A stretch of 60,192 nucleotides of DNA, taken from contig JAQVCQ010000004.1 of assembly GCA_028689715.1 (NCBI GenBank), forward strand, positions 1-60,192, read 5' to 3'. Position numbers and translations under genes: made by a program. The notes below the pieces were generated by a model. That model did not search any database. It had not been told where the DNA came from and saw nothing but the letters and a program-made list of their open reading frames with translations. Positions 1 to 6,601 of the stretch are shown in pieces; position 1 is the stretch's first letter, and each line of letters starts with the position of its first letter. Source of the stretch: Lachnospiraceae bacterium. Its GTDB lineage: Bacteria; Bacillota; Clostridia; Lachnospirales; Lachnospiraceae.

Positions 1-62
1 CTTTCAAGTCCAAGTTCAAACAATGCCTTGGCAAAATAATAGGGTGTTGTTTCATCTTTCAT
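1..62 (-). CDS. atpH: ATP synthase delta subunit (N-terminus only)
   Basis: Only the first 20 codons are inside the window; the gene runs off the left edge. The visible residues start MKDETTPYYFAKALFELGL, and the YFAKALFEL stretch is the usual N-terminal helix of the F1 delta/OSCP subunit, which joins the F1 head to the b-subunit stalk. Its ATG overlaps the atpF stop codon by 4 nt (ATGA), a translational-coupling arrangement normal in atp operons. Position after atpF in atpB-E-F-H order supports the call. Confidence 0.85.
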   Translation of the reverse strand, partial: MKDETTPYYFAKALFELGLE

Positions 63-544
63 TGACCTTCACCCACCTCTTTTAGTAGTTCACTGAACAT
101 AAGGTTATTTGTTGTTTCATCAACATGCTGGCCAATGATCTTTGAAGTCGCAAGAATTGCAATTGCTGCTATTTCATCCTGGATCTGCTGTAACGATTTG
201 ATGCGTTCCTGCTCCATCGCTACTCTTGTTTCTTTCATGATCTGTTCCTGTTCCTGTCTTGCTTCTTTGATGATATGATGGAACTCAGCTTCAGCTGTGA
301 TCTTTGCCTTTGCAATGATCTCCTCAGCTTCCTGCTGTGCTTGTGCAATCTTTTGTTCATACTCTTTCTTTAACTTTTCTGCATTTTGTTCTTCACAGCC
401 TGCCTTATCAAATGACTCTTTGATCGCGGCGGTTCTTTTCTCCATGATCGCTGTTACCGGTTTGAACAAAAACTTTTTCAGAAAGAAATAAAGGATCAAT
501 ATATTTAATATTGTCCAGACTATATTTAAGTTTAACTCTAACAC
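59..544 (-). CDS. atpF: ATP synthase F0 subunit b
   Basis: Peripheral-stalk b subunit, 161 aa with a GTG start at 544 chosen because an AGGAGG lies 8 nt upstream; a longer open frame runs back into atpE but has no ribosome site. One N-terminal membrane helix (about residues 5-24, NIVWTILNILILYFFLKKF) is followed by a long charged amphipathic coiled coil rich in E, K, A and Q, as expected for the rod that holds F1 static against the membrane. It follows atpE by 17 nt in the operon and couples to atpH through a stop/start overlap. Confidence 0.93.
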   Translation of the reverse strand: MLELNLNIVWTILNILILYFFLKKFLFKPVTAIMEKRTAAIKESFDKAGCEEQNAEKLKKEYEQKIAQAQQEAEEIIAKAKITAEAEFHHIIKEARQEQEQIMKETRVAMEQERIKSLQQIQDEIAAIAILATSKIIGQHVDETTNNLMFSELLKEVGEGQ

Positions 545-561
545 TCGGATCGCCTCCTGTT

Positions 562-783
562 TTATTTGAGGAACAGAATAATTAAAATCGCAATAACAAA
601 TCCATAAATAGCTGTTGCTTCTGCAAGTGCACATCCAAGAAGAAGTGTCTTACTGATGTTTGCCTGTGCTTCCGGTTGTCTTGCTATTGCTTCTGCTGCC
701 TTTCCTGTTGCGTAACTGATTCCGATTCCTGCTCCAATTCCTGTTAATACAGCTACTGCTGCTCCTATCGCTACTAATGTCAT
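562..783 (-). CDS. atpE: ATP synthase F0 subunit c, downstream copy
   Basis: Proteolipid c subunit of 73 aa forming the rotor ring. Two hydrophobic helices are joined by the polar loop ARQPEAQ; the ion-binding carboxylate is Glu55 in the second helix. Gln36, Thr57 and Tyr60 of the sodium-type pattern are present, but the residue after Glu55 is Ala56 where sodium c rings usually carry Ser or Thr. The protein is identical in all 73 residues to the gene just upstream (832-1053), although the DNA differs at about 22 synonymous sites. Confidence 0.95.
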   Translation of the reverse strand: MTLVAIGAAVAVLTGIGAGIGISYATGKAAEAIARQPEAQANISKTLLLGCALAEATAIYGFVIAILIILFLK

Positions 784-831
784 GATTTTTCTCCTCTACA
801 TTACTTTTTCATATTCCTGTTGTTTAAATGA

Positions 832-1053
832 TTACTTTAAAAATAAGATGATCAGAATTGCAATAACAAACCCATAGATCGCTGTTGCTTCTGCAAGCGC
901 ACACCCAAGAAGAAGTGTCTTACTGATATTTGCCTGTGCTTCTGGTTGTCTTGCTATTGCTTCTGCCGCTTTCCCTGTTGCATAACTGATTCCGATTCCT
1001 GCTCCAATTCCTGTTAATACAGCTACTGCTGCTCCTATCGCTACTAATGTCAT
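832..1053 (-). CDS. atpE: ATP synthase F0 subunit c, upstream copy
   Basis: First of two consecutive c-subunit genes, with the same 73-residue product as the copy at 562-783. Two transmembrane helices, the RQPE loop and the Glu55 carboxylate are visible. The first 71 nt of the two genes are identical and all differences lie in the later two thirds, each silent. It follows atpB by 16 nt and has its own ribosome site. Duplicated c genes are known in some anaerobes such as Acetobacterium; complete protein identity with diverged DNA points to selection for one product at a higher dose. Confidence 0.95.
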   Translation of the reverse strand: MTLVAIGAAVAVLTGIGAGIGISYATGKAAEAIARQPEAQANISKTLLLGCALAEATAIYGFVIAILIILFLK

Positions 1054-1069
1054 AAAAATTCTCCTTTTC

Positions 1070-1774
1070 TCATGCTTCGTGTTCTTCTTCCTCTTCCATC
1101 TTATGACCCATAAACAGGGAAGTGAGGAAGATAAAGATATAAGTCTGTATCAGACCATCAAAAATATCAAAATAAAAACCAAATATGACCGGTATGAACA
1201 CCGGTACCAAAATCTTCAGCATCTCCATCACAATAAAAGAACCTAATACATTACCATAAAGTCGCATGCATAAAGAAAGCGGCCGTATAGCAATCTCCAG
1301 AATGTTAATTGGGAGTAATAAAGGTATTGGCTCCATAAAACTCTTAAAATACCCCTTCCAGCCTCTTTTTCTTATCCCGGAAAGTTCAATGACAAAGATT
1401 GCCATAAAAGCCAGCGCTGCTGTTACATTTAAGTCCTTCGTTGGGGATATCAGCCCAAAGACACCGCAAAGATTGGAAAACGCAATATAGATTGCAATTG
1501 TTCCTAAAAATGCAAGATAGGGACGTCCATTATTCCCCATAATGTCCAGGAAAAAATGATTTAGAAATTCTACAAGTGACTCCACGTAATTCTGTGTCCC
1601 AGTAGGCACCATTTTTAAGTTTCTTACAAAAACAAGAGTCAGAATCATAATCATTCCCATGATCACCCAAGTGACCACGACTGATTCTGGAACTGGAATC
1701 CCTTCTGATATAGGAATGGTAAAACTGGTCTTATTATCCAGTTTGCTCATTAGTTCTGTCGCAAATTCTTCCAT
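1070..1774 (-). CDS. atpB: ATP synthase F0 subunit a
   Basis: Membrane stator subunit a, 234 aa, providing the half channels for ion flow past the c ring. Several membrane helices are visible, and the essential arginine is in the motif PLSLCMRLYGNVLGS (Arg171), matching the family signature. The tail is strongly acidic (MEEEEEHEA). It is the first atp gene in the window; no atpI-like gene precedes it, and the 186 bp up to the next gene hold no promoter I can assign with confidence. Confidence 0.95.
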   Translation of the reverse strand: MEEFATELMSKLDNKTSFTIPISEGIPVPESVVVTWVIMGMIMILTLVFVRNLKMVPTGTQNYVESLVEFLNHFFLDIMGNNGRPYLAFLGTIAIYIAFSNLCGVFGLISPTKDLNVTAALAFMAIFVIELSGIRKRGWKGYFKSFMEPIPLLLPINILEIAIRPLSLCMRLYGNVLGSFIVMEMLKILVPVFIPVIFGFYFDIFDGLIQTYIFIFLTSLFMGHKMEEEEEHEA

Positions 1775-1960
1775 TTCAGCCTCTCCTTTCTTTTTAACCT
1801 ATGATCTGATTTAAAGAATTTCTTAAAATTATTATCCTTATTCAAAAAGATTACAATCCCACATTTTCACAAATAGTACATCAACATTTTAAAAATAATT
1901 GTTGTTATTTCATATATATTTTATTCAATTTAGCAAATATAACTACCTTACAGGATTGTC

Positions 1961-2830
1961 CTATTGGTTGATAAAACGCTCAAACGCATCCTGGAATCCT
2001 GTCAGGGTATCCTGCAGATCAATCCCATATTTTCTTATTTTTTCAAGATCCATACATAAATTTCTAGGATCATCTGAAAATGCTTTTTCATCCTTTATTA
2101 TGACAGCTGGATCAGCATTCATAATTTCCAACATCCTGCCCACCACTTCATATGTTGTGTATTGATTCTCACTTCCAAAATTATAGACCCCGCCTGGAAG
2201 GTCAAATGTTTTCTCCATCTGTCTGGCAACTTCTCTCACGCAGGTGATGCTTCTTTTATCATGAACTGAAAATGATAGCGTTTCATGATTTTTCAGAGCG
2301 TTCTGCAAAATCACATACAACTGGTCATGTTCCCAACTGGATAACTTAACGAAGTCATACATCCAGCTGAGTCTGAGACAGACAGCATCACTTAAATGAT
2401 TTAGGATCAGCTCTTCTGCTTCCATTTTTTGTTTTCCATAGTGATGGGGTGGTTTTAATGCTTCTGTCTCCTGATGCGGTGTTTGGACGCCATTTTTCAG
2501 ATATACCTGATCAGAACTGCAAAATATCATTTTTACACCATAACTACTGCATGCACGAGCCAGATTTCTGGTGTACTCCACATTCACCTGGTAAGATCCT
2601 TTCGGATCCTCCTCACACGCTCTCAGATCAGATATGGCAGCACAGTGAATCAGATAATCCGGTCGCACAGTTTGAAAAAAACGTAGAACTCCCTCCTGAT
2701 CTGACAGGTCAGGTTGCTCTCTATGCGCCTGAATTAATTCATATTCCGACATTTTTTCAAAATGTCTGCATAACCTGGTTCCGAGAAACCCTCCTGAACC
2801 GGTAATGAGTATTTTATTCCTTTGCTTCAT
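1961..2830 (-). CDS. NAD(P)-dependent sugar-nucleotide reductase, RmlD-like SDR
   Basis: Extended short-chain dehydrogenase of 289 aa. It opens with the Rossmann motif ITGSGGFLGTRL, followed by the DYLIHCAA strand, the SSDQVY segment and the catalytic YGKQK (YxxxK). This resembles dTDP-4-dehydrorhamnose reductase (RmlD) and the related MAT2B group, but no rhamnose genes are nearby, so the substrate is unknown. Start is taken at the ATG at 2830, with AAGAAGG upstream at rather long spacing; a longer frame would run into sdaAA. It lies 55 nt after sdaAA and may be cotranscribed with it. Confidence 0.75.
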   Translation of the reverse strand: MKQRNKILITGSGGFLGTRLCRHFEKMSEYELIQAHREQPDLSDQEGVLRFFQTVRPDYLIHCAAISDLRACEEDPKGSYQVNVEYTRNLARACSSYGVKMIFCSSDQVYLKNGVQTPHQETEALKPPHHYGKQKMEAEELILNHLSDAVCLRLSWMYDFVKLSSWEHDQLYVILQNALKNHETLSFSVHDKRSITCVREVARQMEKTFDLPGGVYNFGSENQYTTYEVVGRMLEIMNADPAVIIKDEKAFSDDPRNLCMDLEKIRKYGIDLQDTLTGFQDAFERFINQ

Positions 2831-2885
2831 TCTATTCTGATGACCTTCTTTCTTTTTATATTTTTCACACTCAACTTTCTTATTA

Positions 2886-3758
2886 TTATGCCAGAGATCC
2901 TGCAATTATTTTTGCTGTCTTGGTTGCCGCGAGTCCCCCTGTTCCTGTTTCCTTAAGGCATACCGGCATCTCTCTTCCGATTGCTGCCATGGCACCAATC
3001 ACTTCATCTGGAGGAATCACACTTCTGATTCCAGCTAAAGCCATCTGTGCCGATACGACCGCATTGATTGCACCTGATACATTTCTTTTTATACAAGGTA
3101 CTTCTACCAGCCCTGCGACAGGATCACACGCCAGACCAAGCAAATTTTTTAAAGCAAGTGTCGCAGCATGGAGGATATCTTCCATATCTCCGCCTTCAAG
3201 ATAGGCAACACTTCCGGCAGACATAGCGCTTGCTGATCCTATTTCTGCCTGACATCCACCCACTGCACCTGAAATACTGGCATTCAATGCAATTATTTGT
3301 CCTATACCAGCTGCAACAAACAATGCTTCTATGATCCGATCCTCACGAAAACCTTTTTCTGCTTCAAAAACGAGCAATACGGCAGGCAATACACCACAGC
3401 TTCCAGCCGTAGGTGCTGCAACGATTTTTTTCATACAGGCGTTTGACTCTGCCACCATTATGGCAGTTTCCATAATTTTTGATAAAAAATCTCCAGCGAT
3501 CGGTTCATTATTCATCCGATATCTTCTCATTCTTTCACCATCTCCTCCGGACATTCCACTGGGAGATTTCAAATTTGGATCATATTGATCAACGGATCGT
3601 TTCATCGCCTGATACATTTTACGCATTTGTTCAAAGACCAGCTCTGACTGAGTATTCTGTGAAATAGCTTCTTCCTTCACAACGATCTCCCAAAATTCCT
3701 TCTCTTCACTTTGGGCTAAAGAGACTAATTCCTGTAATGTTTTATAATTCATCTGCAT
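2886..3758 (-). CDS. sdaAA: L-serine dehydratase, iron-sulfur type, alpha subunit
   Basis: Catalytic alpha subunit, 290 aa, of the oxygen-sensitive [4Fe-4S] enzyme converting L-serine to pyruvate and ammonia. Conserved cysteines sit in APTAGSCGVLPA, GAVGGCQAEIG, GLACDPVAGLVE and VPCIKRN; three of these normally ligate the cluster, leaving one iron free to bind substrate. The start overlaps the end of the beta-subunit gene by 17 nt, so the two are translationally coupled. The split alpha/beta arrangement is the usual one in Clostridia and Bacilli, as opposed to the fused E. coli form. Confidence 0.95.
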   Translation of the reverse strand: MQMNYKTLQELVSLAQSEEKEFWEIVVKEEAISQNTQSELVFEQMRKMYQAMKRSVDQYDPNLKSPSGMSGGDGERMRRYRMNNEPIAGDFLSKIMETAIMVAESNACMKKIVAAPTAGSCGVLPAVLLVFEAEKGFREDRIIEALFVAAGIGQIIALNASISGAVGGCQAEIGSASAMSAGSVAYLEGGDMEDILHAATLALKNLLGLACDPVAGLVEVPCIKRNVSGAINAVVSAQMALAGIRSVIPPDEVIGAMAAIGREMPVCLKETGTGGLAATKTAKIIAGSLA

Positions 3759-4416
3759 CCTCCAGCGTATAATAAGTCACTTTTTCTATCCCTTCCATTT
3801 TTTCGAGTTGTTCAATGCTGTCTTTTGGAATCTCCTGATCACATTCAAGTATCATAACTGCATTTTGTCCGCGCCCCTGACGATACAAACGCATTGCAGC
3901 AATATTGATTCCCTGAACTGATAGCATTCCTGTCACCTTTGCAATGTGACCGGGTCGGTCTGAATTATGAACAACAAGTGTTGGATAATCACCGCTAAAA
4001 TTCGCCTCAAGCCCGTCAATTCTTGCAATGTTGATTCTTGATCCACCAATAGATTCTCCTATTACTTCCAGGATTCTTCCATGTGCTCCTTCCAGGATCA
4101 TCAGTACTGAATTTGAATGCATTTCCTGCAGATCAGCCTGCCCGAATTGAATTTTTATTCCTTCTTTTTCAGCGATCACAAGGCTTTCGGGTATTCTGTC
4201 ATCATCAGGATCCATGCCTAGTAATCCCGCCACCAAAGCTTTTGGGGTACCATGTCCTTTTCCGGTAGCATAAAATGACCCAGATAATAGAAGTTGTGCC
4301 CGTATAATTCTCTCACCCATCAGTTTTGCTGCTGCTTTCCCTATTTTTACGGCACCTGCAGTATGTGAACTGGAAGGACCTACCATGATAGGTCCGATAA
4401 TATCAAATACATTCAT
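3742..4416 (-). CDS. sdaAB: L-serine dehydratase, iron-sulfur type, beta subunit
   Basis: Beta subunit of 224 aa. The N-terminal SDH_beta domain is recognised by IGPIMVGPSSSHTAGAVKIG. The C-terminal third (from about residue 145, YPTLVVHNSDRPGHIAKV) is an ACT domain that in this family contributes to dimerisation and probably to amino-acid or metal regulation. First gene of the sdaAB-sdaAA pair, with the SDR gene following. A strong hairpin separates it from the MATE gene upstream, so it most likely has its own promoter. Confidence 0.95.
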   Translation of the reverse strand: MNVFDIIGPIMVGPSSSHTAGAVKIGKAAAKLMGERIIRAQLLLSGSFYATGKGHGTPKALVAGLLGMDPDDDRIPESLVIAEKEGIKIQFGQADLQEMHSNSVLMILEGAHGRILEVIGESIGGSRINIARIDGLEANFSGDYPTLVVHNSDRPGHIAKVTGMLSVQGINIAAMRLYRQGRGQNAVMILECDQEIPKDSIEQLEKMEGIEKVTYYTLEDADEL

Positions 4417-4453
4417 TCTCTACTCCTATTCTCAACATGATCTCTATAAATAT

Positions 4454-4493
4454 AAAACAGCAAAAGCCCTGATTTCAGCGCTTTTGCTGTTTT
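4454..4493 (-). terminator. intrinsic terminator after the MATE gene
   Basis: Inverted repeat with 13-bp arms (AAAACAGCAAAAG and its complement) around a 14-nt loop, ending in T-rich DNA on both strands. It lies just past the MATE stop codon and ahead of the sdaAB start, so it should end MATE transcription. Confidence 0.85.
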
Positions 4494-4517
4494 GTTTTTC
4501 ATCATAACACTTTTGAT

Positions 4518-5912
4518 TCATGATGTCTCCACTAATTTTTGACCGATCCATTTCTGGCTAAAGAACCTTACTGTAAAGATCAAACCCCGAATCGTCCAGT
4601 CTGCAAACATTCCGAACCAGACTGCCATGGGTCCCATGTGAAACACCCTGACCAGGAAAATACATAGTGCCACCCGGCAGAACCACATTGTGATAGTAGA
4701 AACTGTCATTGAAAATTTCACATCTCCTGCTGCTCTCATTCCATATGCCGGAATAAATGAAAGGCACCATACGACTGGTTTAACAAATGTGATTGCCGTA
4801 ATCATCTGAAAACACATCGCAGCACTTTCAGCTTCCATTCCCGCCAGCCGGGTTACCGGTCTTGTAAGCAAGAACACTAGCAGGCATGAAACAAAAACAC
4901 CTGCATATCCAATTCCGGTCAGCTTCACAATATAATACTTTGATTCTTCCGTTTTACCTGCTCCGATGCACTGCCCCACGACAGTCATCAGACAGATTCC
5001 AACACCAATTCCCCACATACCGTTTACACTTTCCAGTATGTTCGTCATAGCCTGCGCTGCAATCGCAATAGTACCCATTGTTGAAACTGTTGACTGAATT
5101 GCCAGCTTGCCGAACTGGAACATCCCATTTTCGATCCCTGATGGAATCGCAATTCCCAATATAGCCGCAATCATTACAAAATCCGGTCTTAATTTAAAAT
5201 AATCACGTACAACAATCTTCTGCGTTGTTTTTCTGAGTGAGAAAAACAGTACGAACATACAAAAGATTCTGGAAAATAACGTAGCCAATGCCGCTCCCGT
5301 GACACCCAGATCCATTCCAAAAATAAGGATCGCATTTCCAATAATATTTAAAAGATTCGATAAGAGTGAAATTTTCATCGGATATCCACTATTGCCCTGT
5401 GCTCTGAAAAATGCAGCCCCAACCCCGGAAAGTGCAAGAAACGGGTAGGATATCACGGTGATCATAAAATAACGGATAGAATTCTCCATGACCAGATCAT
5501 CTACCTGCCCAAATATCGTGGACAAAAGAGGATGCCGAAACAGTAAGAACAGTATTGTCACGATGATCGATATCGTGAAAACTGTCAGTGTGATCTGTCC
5601 TGCCGTTTTATTTGCCTTCTTCAGATCACCGTATCCTATGCACTGAGAACACAGAATCGCTGCACCTGCTGCAAGTGCTGCAAAAATCTGAATCACAAGA
5701 ACATTAATCGCATCTACCAGGGAAACTGCCGAAATGGCTGCACTTCCAACATTGCTGACCATAATCGTATCTGCCATCCCCATAAAAGAATTCAGCAGCT
5801 GCTCCACAACAATAGGAAGGAGCAGCCCCCATAATGCTTTAGAAGAAAATGGCATCTGATCATAATTTATCTTATTTCTGTCATAAAATATCACTTTCGT
5901 TCTAGGCCACAT
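4518..5912 (-). CDS. MATE-family multidrug/sodium antiporter
   Basis: Polytopic membrane protein of about 464 aa with around twelve hydrophobic segments and two homologous halves. The first helix region ALWGLLLPIVVEQLL and the following GMADTIMVSNVG are typical of MATE (NorM/DinF-type) exporters, which expel cationic drugs or metabolites in exchange for Na+ or H+. The ATG at 5912 is used because AGG lies directly upstream and frames further back overlap cobU; an internal ATG at 5855 would give 445 aa and is also possible. Divergent from cobU, with 142 bp between them. Substrate cannot be told. Confidence 0.88.
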   Translation of the reverse strand: MWPRTKVIFYDRNKINYDQMPFSSKALWGLLLPIVVEQLLNSFMGMADTIMVSNVGSAAISAVSLVDAINVLVIQIFAALAAGAAILCSQCIGYGDLKKANKTAGQITLTVFTISIIVTILFLLFRHPLLSTIFGQVDDLVMENSIRYFMITVISYPFLALSGVGAAFFRAQGNSGYPMKISLLSNLLNIIGNAILIFGMDLGVTGAALATLFSRIFCMFVLFFSLRKTTQKIVVRDYFKLRPDFVMIAAILGIAIPSGIENGMFQFGKLAIQSTVSTMGTIAIAAQAMTNILESVNGMWGIGVGICLMTVVGQCIGAGKTEESKYYIVKLTGIGYAGVFVSCLLVFLLTRPVTRLAGMEAESAAMCFQMITAITFVKPVVWCLSFIPAYGMRAAGDVKFSMTVSTITMWFCRVALCIFLVRVFHMGPMAVWFGMFADWTIRGLIFTVRFFSQKWIGQKLVETS

Positions 5913-6054
5913 CCTGTTTCTCTTTCTGCTTACAATCTCTGTTTTTTTATATCCTAAAATCTTAGTCCTGTCTTTATTTTTTGTCAAGCAGCATTGTTCT
6001 TCAACAGAAGGCATGATAGAATTTAAAATAAAAATCCCCGGGAGGTTCTTTTCT

Positions 6055-6591
6055 ATGATCACATTAATAACTGGTGGCGCAAGAAGCGGCAAAAGTACTT
6101 ATGCGGAGTCGATCTATCATGACAGGACGGATGTAGTCTATATTGCGACCTCAAGAATCGAAGATTCTGAAATGGCCGACCGTGTAATGATTCATCAGTC
6201 CACTAGACCCTCCTCGTGGCGCACTTTTGAGGGGAATTATGAACTAAAAGAAGCAATTGGCAGCGAATCCTGCTATCTTCTGGACTGTATGACTGTTCTG
6301 TCTTCAAACATCATGTTCGATCTGACCAAAAACATGGACAAGATTGACATAAAAACACAGCAAACAGTCGAAGAGACTATTTGCTGTGAATTAATCAGTC
6401 TGATTGATGAAATCCGAGAACAAAATAAAAATCTGATTCTGGTAACGAACGAAGTAGGGCTTTCCATTGTACCTGAACATCATATCAGCCGTGTATACCG
6501 CGATATTCTTGGTAAAGTGAACCAAAAAATTGCTGCTCTGTCCGATGAAGTGACTGTATTGTTCTGCGGTCTTCCATTAAAATTAAAATAA
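6055..6591 (+). CDS. cobU: adenosylcobinamide kinase / guanylyltransferase
   Basis: CobU-type enzyme of 178 aa that phosphorylates adenosylcobinamide and transfers GMP to it, late in cobalamin assembly or salvage. The N-terminal P-loop GGARSGKS (residues 7-14), VVYIATS, the HQSTRPSSW histidine region and the LDCMTVL strand are family marks. Start at 6055 is fixed by GGGAGG 8 nt upstream. No other cobalamin gene is in the window, so it either works with distant genes or serves cobinamide scavenging. Its stop is 10 nt from the ppdK stop (convergent). Confidence 0.88.
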   Translation: MITLITGGARSGKSTYAESIYHDRTDVVYIATSRIEDSEMADRVMIHQSTRPSSWRTFEGNYELKEAIGSESCYLLDCMTVLSSNIMFDLTKNMDKIDIKTQQTVEETICCELISLIDEIREQNKNLILVTNEVGLSIVPEHHISRVYRDILGKVNQKIAALSDEVTVLFCGLPLKLK

Positions 6592-6601
6592 AATCCAATG
6601 C

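Noticed and set aside
297-491. Plus-strand frame opposite atpF
   Set aside because: Shadow of the atpF coiled coil; no ribosome site and no recognisable domain. The same holds for most other opposite-strand frames across the window.
4518-6092. Longer MATE protein starting at 6092
   Set aside because: It would add 60 non-hydrophobic residues unlike the family, overlap cobU and lack a ribosome site; the start at 5912 or 5855 is more sensible.
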